Origin: M30B19 sp041741535
GTDB lineage: Bacteria > Planctomycetota > Planctomycetia > Pirellulales > Pirellulaceae
NCBI GenBank assembly: GCA_041741535.1
Contig: JBGSJV010000062.1
Span: forward strand, 1 to 64,000
Direction of reading: 5' to 3'
Length of the DNA: 64,000 nucleotides
Positions 53,859-63,800 of the stretch are shown in pieces; position 1 is the first letter of the stretch, and every line of letters starts with the position of its first letter. Made by a program: the position numbers and the translations under genes. Under the pieces are notes generated by a model, which was not told the DNA's origin, did not search any database, and saw only the letters and a program-made list of their open reading frames with translations.

Positions 53859-54671
53859 TCAATGACAATCGCACCGCGCTTTGCCACAATTACTTTTTGA
53901 ATCCGTCATTGCTCCTTGCAGCGGCACAAACGAGCAACAACCCTGCCCCAGCCCCTCGGTCACATCGGCGATCGGTACGCCAATCAAACTTTGGAATAAC
54001 ATCTGCTCCATCCGACAAACCAAACGTTGCTCATCTCTTAGCCCCGGATAAGGACAGCCCAACACCACCAACCGCCCTAGGCTTCCGGCGTCAGGCTCCG
54101 CACCATCGCTCTTCGAAACCGTCCGTTCGAAGGCAAACGGAATCCCTCGGCGATTGAACAACTCGACGACCGATTTCAGCCGTTGGTCCGGGGTTATCCC
54201 GTAAACTTCGGGCAAGTACCGCACCACCAAACGAGCGACAACTCGCCGCAGCAATCGTTCCCTTACGTCGGCGTCCTCGATCGCGACCAATTCCTGCCAC
54301 AACGCCACGGCCAGATCATCTAAATTCGCACCACTGGCCCGCTGCCCCGCTTCCGTCAACCGATAGACATGTTTCGGTCGGCCTCGCCCCTCCCGAACCG
54401 CAAATCGCTCGACCAATCGGCGATCCATCAACCGAGCCAATCTTTGCCGAATGGCGGTGTCGGTCACCGCCAATTTCTCGGACAGGTCCAAAATGGATGT
54501 CCCCGTGTGCGTTCGCATGTGCGATAAGATCGCTTCATCCGAGACCTGGACCGCATCCAACCCATCGTTTGTCGTTTCACCCCAAGCCAAACCGACCCGC
54601 TCCGAGTCACCAAACGGCGAACGGTCGGTCGGTTCTTCCATCGAGTTTGGGAGGGTATGTGTTTTTGACAT
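53859..54671 (-). CDS. sufR: SufR-like Fe-S-sensing transcriptional repressor
   Basis: 270 residues from the ATG at 54671. The N-terminal winged helix (TGTSILDLSEKLAVTDTAIRQRLARLMDRRLVER, then RGRPKHVYRLTEAG) is of the DeoR/ArsR type found in SufR. The C-terminal half has the cysteines expected to hold the cluster: LGCPYPGLRDEQRLVC and GQGCCSF. The last residues, KSNCGKARCDCH, add more. In cyanobacteria SufR with a bound cluster represses suf. Here it is the first gene of the operon rather than divergent from it. An imperfect dyad at 54764-54792 is a candidate operator. Confidence 0.85.
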   Translation of the reverse strand: MSKTHTLPNSMEEPTDRSPFGDSERVGLAWGETTNDGLDAVQVSDEAILSHMRTHTGTSILDLSEKLAVTDTAIRQRLARLMDRRLVERFAVREGRGRPKHVYRLTEAGQRASGANLDDLAVALWQELVAIEDADVRERLLRRVVARLVVRYLPEVYGITPDQRLKSVVELFNRRGIPFAFERTVSKSDGAEPDAGSLGRLVVLGCPYPGLRDEQRLVCRMEQMLFQSLIGVPIADVTEGLGQGCCSFVPLQGAMTDSKSNCGKARCDCH

Positions 54672-54763
54672 GGGCCTTTTTTGCGATCCCGCGACTATGA
54701 CGAGTCGGCATTTCGAACTAAAATCCGTGCCCCGTGACATCTCGACTACGTCCGCAGACAGAT

Positions 54764-54792
54764 TTCACAATTAACGAACCTAATTATGTGAA
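54764..54792. promoter_or_regulatory. candidate operator of the suf operon
   Basis: TTCACAATTA and TAATTATGTGAA form an inverted repeat around 7 nt, with one extra base in the right arm, in an AT-rich stretch 93 bp upstream of sufR. It does not match the cyanobacterial SufR site, so the assignment rests on position only. Confidence 0.4.
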
Positions 54793-54978
54793 TATTCGTT
54801 TTTTATGCAAGTGGCCGGACGTTTTTTTCCAGTGGTTGTCTAGCCATTGGGCCCAAGAGCGGGCTAAGAAGACCTGACAGTTGGTCCAGAGCGGGTTCCA
54901 GCGTTGGCGGATGCTGTTATTAGCGGGGGCGCCAAAACGACCCGAGTTACTCGCCAAATGGCCTGGGAGTGACGCGGA

Positions 54979-55239
54979 GAATTTCTCATCGCGGAATTTC
55001 GACCATCGCGGTCGGACAAGGGCGGTCGGTCAAAATAGTGTCCGGCGACGGTTCATCCGCACTTCGGCTCTCTGCCATCCGTGAGAATCACCAAACGCTC
55101 GCAGTTTGTCGCAGTGCCGCTCGGGCCAGTCGATGGCTCAGGCCATTGGATGTCTCGGCAGATTTGACGATCGGGGGCTTGGATCAAGCAAGGTCGGACG
55201 CTCCCAAATCGGGAAGTTATTTCGCGACGATGTCTTAGC
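54979..55239 (+). repeat. dispersed intergenic element, copy 4 (5' truncated)
   Basis: Starts within the left part (ATTTCTCATCGCGGAATTTCGACC, matching copy 2), lacks the left arm, and contains the right arm (GGTTCATCCGCACTTCGG, then CCATCCGTGAGAA) and the conserved ATCGGGAAGTTATTTC end. It ends TCTTAG, whose complement contains the TAA of glgA (55235-55237). Confidence 0.85.
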
Positions 55240-56728
55240 TGTTCGCCGTTTGAATTTGGTTGCGGCGGGCGATTGTGCTTTGATACAACTGAACGTATTT
55301 TGCGGCCGAGGCGTTCCATGACCAATCTTGACGCATGCCCGTTTCAACCAATTGGGCCCAGGTGTCGGGCGCTTGATAATAAACGTGTAACGCGCGTTGC
55401 AAGGCGCGATTCAGGTGACTGGGGTCCCAGTGATCAAACGAGAAGCCGTTGGCTGGCGCTTCCGCAGTCCCGCGTTCCAAGTCGATGATCGTATCGGCCA
55501 AGCCACCTGTCTCGCGAACGACAGGCACGCTGCCATATCGCAGACTATACAGTTGGTTCAAACCACATGGTTCGTATTGACTGGGCATCAAAAACATGTC
55601 GCTGGCAGCTTCGATCTGATGAGCCAACGCATCACTGAACGCAAATTGAACGGCAAGTCGATGCGGGAATTCGGCGGCCAAGGTGCGCAGGTGTCGTTCG
55701 AGCGTCGGATCTCCCGTTCCCAGGACAATCCATTGGGCTTCTTGCGAACGCAACCATTGTGGCAAGATCTTGAGGATGAGTTCCCAACCTTTTTGGCTGA
55801 CCAAGCGGCCCACCGACCCAATGAGCGGTACATCGCGGCGTTGTTCCAAACCAAACTTTTGTTGCAGCGACTCTTTGTTGGCGGCTTTGCCCGCACGCCA
55901 ACTATCGACGTTGTACGGCGCAACTAACGCCGTATCGGTGTTGGGGTTCCAGGCTTGATTGTCGATCCCATTGATGACACCTTTGAGCACATGTTGGCGA
56001 TCACGCAACACGCCGGCCAATCCGCAGCCCATGGGTTCATGTTGAATCTCTAGCGCGTATTGTGGCGAGACGGTGCTGATGGTGTGCGCGAAGGCAATCC
56101 CGGTTTTCAGCAGATTCAGTTTGCCGTGGTACTCCATCTGTTGCCAATTGAAATGTTTCCAATCCAATCCAGTCAACAGCATGTCCCAGTGCCAAAACTG
56201 GCCTTGGTAGGCCATGTTGTGGATTGTGAATAACGAGGTGATCGACCGATAGCGATCCGCGCTGTGATATTCCGTCGCCAAGAGTGCGGGAATCAAACCG
56301 GTTTGCCAATCATTGGCATGCACGACGTCCACGGGTATGTTCAGCAACCGAATAGCTTCGACGACAGCCCGACAAAAGAACACGTACCGTTCGCAGTTAT
56401 CGTTGTAGTCGCGGCCCTGTTCGTTGTACAATCCATCGCGGTCGAAGTACTGGGGCTGATCGACCAAGTAGACGGGAACATCAGACCCCGGTAACTTCGA
56501 ACGAAGCAAGTGTCCGGACACCAACTTCGAACCAATCGGAATATCAAAGTAGATCCCGGTCCGTTCCAGCGGTTGGCCGGATTGGTACACACAGCGATAC
56601 GCCGGCAGAAACAAGCAGGTCTCAACGCCCTGTTGGCGGAGTGCGACGGGCAATGTACCCGAGACGTCTGCCAAACCACCGGTCTTGGCGAAAGGCACGG
56701 CTTCGCTGCTGGCAAATAATACGTTCAC
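55235..56728 (-). CDS. glgA: glycogen synthase (ADP-glucose type)
   Basis: 497 residues from the GTG at 56728 (VNVLFASSEAVPFAKTGGLADVSG). The open frame reaches 56932, but that part lacks homology and would overlap the divergent gene, so the GTG is chosen. It extends alpha-1,4-glucan from ADP-glucose. GT5 marks: KTGGLADV for the nucleotide sugar, HANDWQTGL, and the C-terminal YEPCGLNQLYSLRYGSVPVVRETGGLADTI with the catalytic Glu of the E-X7-E motif. Length is normal. It is a monocistronic gene whose stop lies in a dispersed element. Confidence 0.93.
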   Translation of the reverse strand: MNVLFASSEAVPFAKTGGLADVSGTLPVALRQQGVETCLFLPAYRCVYQSGQPLERTGIYFDIPIGSKLVSGHLLRSKLPGSDVPVYLVDQPQYFDRDGLYNEQGRDYNDNCERYVFFCRAVVEAIRLLNIPVDVVHANDWQTGLIPALLATEYHSADRYRSITSLFTIHNMAYQGQFWHWDMLLTGLDWKHFNWQQMEYHGKLNLLKTGIAFAHTISTVSPQYALEIQHEPMGCGLAGVLRDRQHVLKGVINGIDNQAWNPNTDTALVAPYNVDSWRAGKAANKESLQQKFGLEQRRDVPLIGSVGRLVSQKGWELILKILPQWLRSQEAQWIVLGTGDPTLERHLRTLAAEFPHRLAVQFAFSDALAHQIEAASDMFLMPSQYEPCGLNQLYSLRYGSVPVVRETGGLADTIIDLERGTAEAPANGFSFDHWDPSHLNRALQRALHVYYQAPDTWAQLVETGMRQDWSWNASAAKYVQLYQSTIARRNQIQTANS

Positions 56729-56863
56729 TGTCAACTCGATGGGCGAAAGGGAGGGGGACGCCGTCCAACTTTGTAGCTTGGAATTTGCCGTCTGACAAAT
56801 CAATTTGCCGTTGAGGTTGACTTTTCGCCACGTCCGACTTTCCCAATCGCCATAATCGGTCTG

Positions 56864-57739
56864 ATGCAAACCTTTACTCCCTCTGCAGTTGCGGTTTTGG
56901 ATTGGTACGACGGTGGCTTGGTTCACGCACATTCAGGGCAACGCCAGGCCTACCAGCCACTGTTCAGGACCTTTCCACGATTCGTTGGTAGGTCGCCCAA
57001 AAACTTGGTCCGGGAACTCCGCGAGCGATTGGGGGTAACCCATTTCTATTTGGCCGACTTGGATGCGTTGCAAGGTCGCCGCGAAACCGGTGCCACGGAT
57101 TTGGCGCTGGAGATACTGAGCGACAGCCTGACGTTGTGGTGGGATCGGGGGCTAGGCTGGACCTTGGAATCGGTTCATGACCACCCGCAGCGATACGCTT
57201 TTTCGGGAGCCCAATGTCATCCCGTGGTGGGGACGGAATCGTGCCGTACTCCAGCGGATTTGTTCGCGCTGCTGGCGTCTGGGGCTGCTCGGCCGTGGAC
57301 CCTGAGTTTGGATTTGATTCGGCGCGACGCGGCTTGGTACTGGTTTGGGCACGAGGATCGGACAGATCGGACAGATCAGTCAGATCAGTCAGATCGGTCA
57401 GATCGGACGGATCGGACGGATCGGACGGATCAGAGCGAGAGATCTTGGGGTACCATGCCGCTTGCGGAAGTCGTCGAGCGCAGCGTTCAACTGGGGGTGC
57501 GGCAACTGATTGTTTTGAACCTCGCCGATGTCGGCTCGACCGAAACATCGACTGGCCCGATCCTGCGCGAACTCCGCCGAGATTTTCCGACGCTTTCGCT
57601 CTTGGCGGGAGGAGGCGTTCGCGACAACGCCGCGTTTCGTCAAATCGTCGATCTTGGAGCCCATTACGTACTAACGGGAACTTGGCTGTGGACCCAGTTG
57701 TCTCAGGCCCTGCCACGGCACGCATCGCCCCGATCTTGA
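56864..57739 (+). CDS. HisA-like TIM-barrel protein with a tandem DRT/DQS insert
   Basis: 291 residues. The fold is that of the HisA/HisF family: VAVLDWYDGGLVHAHSGQRQ at the first strand, THFYLADLDALQGR, WTLSLDL, VRQLIVLNLADVGST and LLAGGGVRDN, with VLTGTWLW last. HisA-like proteins without a histidine role occur in the tetrahydromethanopterin C1 pathway of planctomycetes; this one may belong there, but no other C1 gene is near. Between strands 5 and 6 a nine-fold 9-bp repeat (57355-57435, GATCGGAC(A/G)-type) encodes DRT/DQS/DRS triplets in frame. It sits in an exposed loop and is probably tolerated. Confidence 0.75.
   Translation: MQTFTPSAVAVLDWYDGGLVHAHSGQRQAYQPLFRTFPRFVGRSPKNLVRELRERLGVTHFYLADLDALQGRRETGATDLALEILSDSLTLWWDRGLGWTLESVHDHPQRYAFSGAQCHPVVGTESCRTPADLFALLASGAARPWTLSLDLIRRDAAWYWFGHEDRTDRTDQSDQSDRSDRTDRTDRTDQSERSWGTMPLAEVVERSVQLGVRQLIVLNLADVGSTETSTGPILRELRRDFPTLSLLAGGGVRDNAAFRQIVDLGAHYVLTGTWLWTQLSQALPRHASPRS
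57355..57435. repeat. 9-bp tandem repeat within a coding region
   Basis: Nine units of GATCGGACA/G with variants GATCAGTCA and GATCGGTCA. The unit length is a multiple of three, so copy-number change keeps the frame. All six frames are open through it. Confidence 0.9.
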
Positions 57740-57920
57740 TCGATTTGACTTCGATCGAATATCAATGAACTAGCGGAGCGTGGGCATCATCCGCCGCTGT
57801 TCCAGATTGTACAAAGCTGTTACAGTACCGGACCGGTAGCGGTTCGACGATGCCCGGAAAACGCGGCACGATTGACCGGCGGGCTCGACGATAACCAAGA
57901 TTACGCAGTCGGAGTGATGC

Positions 57921-58865
57921 ATGACCAATGCGGTGGACCAACCCCTGATCGAAAAGCTTATCTCCAATGTTGGCCAAGTCATCTTAGGAAAGCGGGATGT
58001 GGTCGAGCTCTGCATGATCGCGTTGGTGGCCGGCGAGCATGTGTTACTGGAAGATGTACCGGGAGTCGGCAAGACATCTTTGGGACGCGCTTTGGCTCGA
58101 AGTGTCGCGGCCACGTTTGCCCGCATTCAGTTCACTCCAGATCTTTTGCCGGCCGACATTGTGGGCAGCTCCATCTTCAATCAGGTTGAAGCCAAGTTCG
58201 AATTCCATCCGGGCCCGATTTTCCACAACTTCGTGTTGGGAGATGAAATCAATCGGGCTCCACCGCGGACCCAAGCCGCCTTGTTAGAAGCGATGAGCGA
58301 TCGACAGGTCTCGATCGACGGTGTGACTCGCGATCTGCCCTCCCCGTTCATGGTGATCGCGACACAGAATCCGTTTGAGTTCGAAGGCACCTATTCGTTG
58401 CCGGAAAGTCAACTGGATCGCTTCTTGCTGCGAATTAGTGTCGGTTACCCCGATGCGGACGCCGAGTTGAAGATTCTGGATTCGCAGTTGCCGCATCTCG
58501 GATTGAATCACTTGCCAAGTGTTTTGACTCGGGAGCAGGTCATCGATCTCCAGCAACAGTCGCAAAAAATAACGTTTGATACTCGCTTGAAGCGTTATCT
58601 TCTGGAAATCGTCCATCGAACTCGCCAATCCCGTGCCCTGCGGGTTGGAGTTAGCACTCGCGGCGCGCTGCATCTGCAACGGGCAGCCCAGGCACGGGCC
58701 TTGGTTCAAGGTCGCCAATTCGTGATCCCGGACGATATCAAAGTTCTGGCGATCCCAACGTTGGCTCATCGCGTCTTGTTGTCGTCTGGCGGAAGCGCCG
58801 GCAACAATCGACGGTTGGCCGAAGAGATCATGGCGGGACTGTTGGATGAAGTGGCGGTCCCGTAG
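57921..58865 (+). CDS. MoxR-family AAA+ ATPase
   Basis: 314 residues. MoxR ATPases act as chaperones that activate or assemble partner proteins, often VWA-domain ones. It has Walker A EDVPGVGKTSL, the conserved FTPDLLPADIVG, Walker B LGDEINRAPPRTQAALLEAM, sensor 1 IATQNPFEFEGTYSLPESQLDRF and the C-terminal lid with VGVSTRGALHL. The usual downstream DUF58/VWA and transglutaminase genes are missing; repeats and rpmE follow. It starts at the ATG at 57921. Confidence 0.93.
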   Translation: MTNAVDQPLIEKLISNVGQVILGKRDVVELCMIALVAGEHVLLEDVPGVGKTSLGRALARSVAATFARIQFTPDLLPADIVGSSIFNQVEAKFEFHPGPIFHNFVLGDEINRAPPRTQAALLEAMSDRQVSIDGVTRDLPSPFMVIATQNPFEFEGTYSLPESQLDRFLLRISVGYPDADAELKILDSQLPHLGLNHLPSVLTREQVIDLQQQSQKITFDTRLKRYLLEIVHRTRQSRALRVGVSTRGALHLQRAAQARALVQGRQFVIPDDIKVLAIPTLAHRVLLSSGGSAGNNRRLAEEIMAGLLDEVAVP

Positions 58866-58900
58866 TGGAGCGACGCTAGGGATTGGAGAATTGTGTTGAA

Positions 58901-58991
58901 GAGCCGCCAGAGACTGGCGCCCCACATTCACGTGCCGCCAGGGACTGGCGACGTACATTCGCGAGCCGCCAGGGACTGGCGGCCTACAATG
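58901..58991. repeat. three tandem 31-bp hairpin units
   Basis: Units at 58901, 58932 and 58963, each with the palindromic core GCCGCCAG(A/G)GACTGGCG(G/A)C followed by a spacer of the (C/G)TACAT type. The arms CGCCAG/CTGGCG are identical in all units. Confidence 0.85.
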
Positions 58992-59006
58992 GTGCTTTCA
59001 AATGCA

Positions 59007-59030
59007 AACAGGGGACGAATGTCCCCTGTT
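59007..59030. terminator. perfect 10-bp hairpin between moxR and rpmE
   Basis: AACAGGGGAC (59007-59016), loop GAAT, GTCCCCTGTT (59021-59030): a perfect palindrome at the junction of two convergent genes, so a bidirectional terminator is likely. It ends with TT only. Confidence 0.55.
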
Positions 59031-59088
59031 CAAGTCGTTTGATCGATTCTGGAGCCACGTTCGATGCGGGATCCTGAATTTCGCAAAA

Positions 59089-59346
59089 CTATTTCTTTTT
59101 GTAGCTGTCGCCGAAACGCTTGCGGAATTTCTCAACGCGACCCATCGTATCCACAAACTGTTGACGACCGGTGTAGAATGGATGAGATGCCGAAGAGATG
59201 TCCACGTAAATCACGGGGTATTCTTTGCCGTCTTCCCACTTGATCGTTTCCTTGGAGGACATCGTCGATTGAGTGAGAATAGCGAAATCTGCCGATTTGT
59301 CCTTGATGACGACGGGTTGGTAACGCGGGTGAGTGTCGGACTTCAT
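59089..59346 (-). CDS. rpmE2: 50S ribosomal protein L31 type B
   Basis: 85 residues from the ATG at 59346 (MKSDTHPRYQPVVIKD). A type B L31: no CXXC zinc cysteines, with SADFAILTQSTMSSKETIKWEDGKEYPVIYVDISSASHPFYTGRQQFVDTMGRVEKFRKRFG. In bacteria with both forms the zinc-free type B replaces the zinc form in zinc limitation; here I cannot tell if a second copy exists. The basic tail SYKKK is normal. It stands alone between convergent and divergent neighbours. Confidence 0.96.
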   Translation of the reverse strand: MKSDTHPRYQPVVIKDKSADFAILTQSTMSSKETIKWEDGKEYPVIYVDISSASHPFYTGRQQFVDTMGRVEKFRKRFGDSYKKK

Positions 59347-59558
59347 CGGAGCACCTAATAATTGATCGGGATTATTGACCGGATGATGGGGCGCCAAGGA
59401 TGGTCCTCGGCGGGTCGGGTAGTTTACCTAAGGAATGGGTCGTTGGACAAGTGGTTTTCTTGCGGTTTTTTCGGCTCGACAGGTTCACTCCGGTTGCGTC
59501 GCCCCGTGGGTCGAGTCCGCTCCTTTTTGATCAAGATGTCCGATTTTCTTGGGGAAAT

Positions 59559-60419
59559 ATGCCTGTGATACCGTCTGCCAGTCCGCCGGAGTTGCCTGTT
59601 TTTGCTAGCCCTCAAGCGACTCCGAACCTCACCGACGGTTTACGGATTTGCGGGTTGACCAAGTCGTTTCACTCCCACGATAGGGTCGTCCGGGCCGTCC
59701 AATCCGTGAGTTTCACGGTGGTACCGGGCGAAGTTTTTGGGTTGCTTGGGCCAAACGGGGCCGGAAAGACAACGACGCTGCGGATGATCCTGGGCTTGAT
59801 CCCGCCGGATACCGGTTATGCGGAAGTCGATGGGTTTCGGTCCGATCGGCAACCGGACCGCATCAAGCAGCGGATTGGGTTTGTTTCCGCGAACACTGGC
59901 CTGTACCCATGGCTAACTGTTCGCGAAACGCTGCATTTCTTCTCCAGTATCTACGGAGTCACTCCGGAACGGACCGACCTGCGACTGGAAGAACTGGCAG
60001 ATCAGTTAGCGATGCGAGATTTCTTGGACCGTCGATGCGGGGTATTAAGCACGGGACAAACTCAGCGAGTCAATCTGGCGAAGGCCCTGATCCATGACCC
60101 GCCCGTCATGTTATTGGACGAACCGACCTTGGGGCTGGACGTTTTAGGCAGCCAAGTTGTGTTTGATTACTTGGAACTGTTGAAACTCCGCGGCTGTGCG
60201 GTCATCCTGAGCACCCATCGCTTGGAGCAGGCCCAGCGGGTGTGTGATCGGTTGGGTCTGATGCACAAGGGGCAAATGCGGTTACACGGCACATGGGCGG
60301 AAATTGCCACGCAAACGGGTCTGCCCTCATTGGTGGACGTATTTTTGGCCTGGGGACGAGGAACGAGCGAAAACACCGCGACCGGGAAAACCATGGCCCG
60401 CGACGATGTTGCCGACTAA
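59559..60419 (+). CDS. ABC transporter ATP-binding protein (NatA type)
   Basis: 286 residues from the ATG at 59559 with GGGGA ahead; the frame opens upstream but is unlike coding sequence. It has Walker A GLLGPNGAGKTTTLRM, the Q loop FVSANTGLYPWLTVRE, Walker B PVMLLDEPTLGLD and H-loop ILSTHRLEQ. The signature reads LSTGQTQRVNLAKAL, with Thr in place of the first Gly of LSGGQ. It is closest to NatA-type ATPases that work with ABC-2 permeases. The permease at 60869 is 450 bp on and should be its partner, for sodium or drug efflux or envelope work. Confidence 0.9.
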   Translation: MPVIPSASPPELPVFASPQATPNLTDGLRICGLTKSFHSHDRVVRAVQSVSFTVVPGEVFGLLGPNGAGKTTTLRMILGLIPPDTGYAEVDGFRSDRQPDRIKQRIGFVSANTGLYPWLTVRETLHFFSSIYGVTPERTDLRLEELADQLAMRDFLDRRCGVLSTGQTQRVNLAKALIHDPPVMLLDEPTLGLDVLGSQVVFDYLELLKLRGCAVILSTHRLEQAQRVCDRLGLMHKGQMRLHGTWAEIATQTGLPSLVDVFLAWGRGTSENTATGKTMARDDVAD

Positions 60420-60868
60420 CAAACCCGGTTTCGCAAGCGTCGTCGTACCGAGGAAAGAAAGTTTAGCGAGTGCTCGTGTACTGGCTTTAGCTCCTTTCCG
60501 ATACGTTAAGGATTGACGATTCCTGTTCGAGTGGTTGTTCGGAGAACTAGCGATACATTGTCTCGGGGCTTGATGAGTCTGCGCCTTATGGTCTCCCTTC
60601 TACCCTTTCGTGGGGGAGAAGGGCCGGGGATGAGGGGGTTGGCGTTGGGTTTGCTTGTGAACCGCGATCGCTTAGCGGCGCTTGGTTGGTCGGATTCCCG
60701 CCCAACCAAGCTCTGCTAACCGGTTAACTCCTGACGCCGATCGAGCCCTTAGCTTCGTGGTATTCGGCTAAAGTGGGTGAACCAGCGATTGCTAATCGAC
60801 CAAGTCCGGTCGCCGAGCCCTGGCTGAACAACAAATATAAAATCACATAACGAAGACGACGGAGTCCC
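60420..60868. other. intergenic with a CCCTC/GAGGG inverted repeat
   Basis: About 450 bp between the ATPase and permease genes. 60592-60638 carries the CTCCCTTCTACCC/GGGGGAGAAGGG inverted repeat, the same family as at 11723-11770. No gene is seen. A GGAG sequence (60861) precedes the permease ATG at 8 bp. Confidence 0.55.
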
Positions 60869-63800
60869 ATGCCTTTTTTGAAACGTTCAGAGACTTCTAC
60901 CAAGTCCCCGTCACGGACACGGACCAACGGCTGGCAGCGGTGGAAGCCGTTGGTGCTGAAAGAGCTTCGCGAAACGCTGCGTGATACTCGGACGATTGGG
61001 ACTCTGTTCTTGATGCCGCTGTTGGTCTATCCGTTGATCAGCTTGTTGATGCAAAACTTTATCCCACGTGAAGTGGATCCCGAGACCACTTCCAAATTCC
61101 AAATTGGGCTCGATTCCGACGCGACATTGGAGTACTTGCGCAACAAATTAGGATCCGCCGACGACTCGCTCCGCAAAGAACAGTTGTTGTGGACACAGTC
61201 GACGGGAGCGGAAACGGCCTCGCCAGAGGTGGCCACGGAGCCTGAACAATTGCCCCTGGGTGACCAGAGTTGGTCGATCTTGACAGGATCGCCCGAGTAC
61301 AAAAACTATGTGAGTGACGGGGCCGTCGATCTTGTGTTGAAACTTCGCGCGCCTCCGGAAACGGAACGAAATGCGGAGCCCATTTTGGAAATGATTTACG
61401 ATCCGTCTCGAGAATACTCGCGGGCGGCCGCCAACTACATTGCGCTTCGCATCGAGCGCTACAACCTGATGCAGGCCCATACGAAACTCGCCATCGCACG
61501 CGGGCCTTCCTTTCGAATGTTGAACCGCATCGAAATTGCCGTCCAACCGACGCCCGTTGCCGCAGTTAGTTTCGCAACCCTGATTCCACTGATCCTCATC
61601 ATGATGACGATCACGGGCGCTGTTTATCCCGCGATCGACTTGACAGCCGGCGAACGAGAGCGAGGGACGCTGGAGTCACTGATGGCAGCTCCTGTCCCAC
61701 GAGTCGGGATTTTGGCCGCGAAATACGTGGCCGTTTGGACCGTCGCGATGTTGACCGCGTCGCTTAACGTGATCTCGATGTTGGTTACGATCTGGGTTCT
61801 AAAATTGGACACGGTCTTCTTGGGAGCGGACGGAATCTCCTTGGCCATGGTGGGACAGGTGTTTGGTTTATTGGGGCTCTTTGCCTTCTTTTTTTCAGCG
61901 ATCCTGTTGGTCGTGACCAGCGCCGCACGCTCGTTCAAAGAAGCTCAAGCCTATTTGATTCCTTTGATGATGCTCAGTTTGACTCCGGGCGCGCTGGCCT
62001 TGATGCCGAACTTGAAGGCCGAGCTCTGGATGTCGTTTGTCCCGATGGTCAATTTGGTGGTGTTGTCGCGCGACGTGATGTTAGGAGCCGTTAACGCGGA
62101 TTTTGCTTGGCTGTCGGTCGTCAGCACTCTGCTGTATTCGGTCGCCGCGCTGAGTTTGGCGGCCCAAGTGTTTGGCTCGGACGCGGTGTTGTACGGCAGC
62201 CAAGGGAGTTGGCGTGAACTGCTCCAACGAAATCGAACGCAACTCATCCCCAGTCCCGCGTTTGGTATGTTGGTACTGGCTCTGTTGTTTCCGACGCAGT
62301 TTGTGATGTTGGGAGTCTTGGGTCGCCTGCAACCTCAAGCCACGGCTCTGTGGATGGTCGGAGCGATGACCTTGTTCACCATCATTTTGTTTTTGGTACT
62401 GCCCGTGGCCGCGGTTATTGGTCGCGGCTTTGCCTTGATACCGACCTTTGCCTTGCGGCGACCGAGTTGGTCGGCGGCTTGCGGTGGTGTTTTGTTGGGT
62501 GTTGGTTTGTGGCCACTAGTTGCACTCAGCTTGTGGCTCTTAAGCAATTGGCGCGCGTGGATGTTAGGCACCGAAGCAACGGCCTGGTCCAATCAAGTTG
62601 TGCAACTTGCTTTGCAACAAACCAGCGGTTGGGCGGAGTTGCCCAAGCCAGTGCTCGTGCTGTGTTTGGCAATTGTCCCGGCCGTCTGTGAAGAATGGTT
62701 CTTCCGTGGGCTACTGCTGCAAAGTTTGCGACAGAAGAATCGCGATTGGGTCGCGATCGTCCTCAGTGGCTTGGCGTTTGGCCTGTTTCATCTCGTCGTC
62801 GAGAGTTCCGTAGCTCCGTTGCGTTTTTTCGTGACGGCGGCCTTGGGGATGGTGCTGGCATGGGTCTGTCTGCGCAGCGGAAGTTTGTGGCCCGGAATTT
62901 TGTTGCATGCGATCAATAATGGCATCTTGACCAGCTTGGCACTGTCACGCGAAGCCCTGCAAGCGGCTCCTCCGACCACGACGGTCGTGGCCAGTGTTCT
63001 CGGCGGATGTTTGGTTTCGTTGGTCGTGGGAATTTGGCTCGTGTCGCGCAGTCGAACCGTGGCCACACATCCCCTAGTCGACACGGGGCTGGTTTTGCTT
63101 CTCGCGATTTTTCTCTCGCAGGGTACAACCGCGGCGCAAGCGCCCACAAACCGTGCAGAGGCGAGTTTGCACCCGTCCTCCTCGAATGATGAGACCACTG
63201 CAGTCCAAAAAGTTGACGTCGCCTTGCCCAAAACAATGACTGGATTCTCGCTGCGAAGCTTTGCGACCGATGCGTTGGCTCACGACATCCACTGCTTGGC
63301 CATTGGTCCCAATGACGAAGTCTTTGTTTCTGGACCCGGTTACTTGCGACAATTGTTGGATACCGATGCCGATGGGGTTGCTGACAAGTTCGAGCTGGCC
63401 AACTTTCAACCGCGACAAGGCGCGCAAGGTTTGTTGGTCGAACGCGATCATTTGTGGGTCGTGGCCGATCGAGCGATTTGGAAGGTGCCACGTGCCGCTG
63501 GTCAATCGGCCTCCAAGTGGCTGGAACTGCCAAAGACGGGCGGCGAGCATGACTTCCATTCCCTGCGACGCGGTAGTGATGGTTGGTTGTATTTCTTGGC
63601 GGGCAACGAAGCGCAAATCAAACGCGATTTTGTCACGTCCGAACTGCCAATCCCCGAGCCGCGCGCGGGAGTTGTTGGCCGCATCAGCCCCGACGGACAA
63701 GTTCGTCAAGTGTTGGTCCACGGCATGCGAAATGCCTACGATTTTGCTTTGGACTTGGACGGTTCGTTTTTGGTTTACGACAGCGACGACGAGCGTGATG

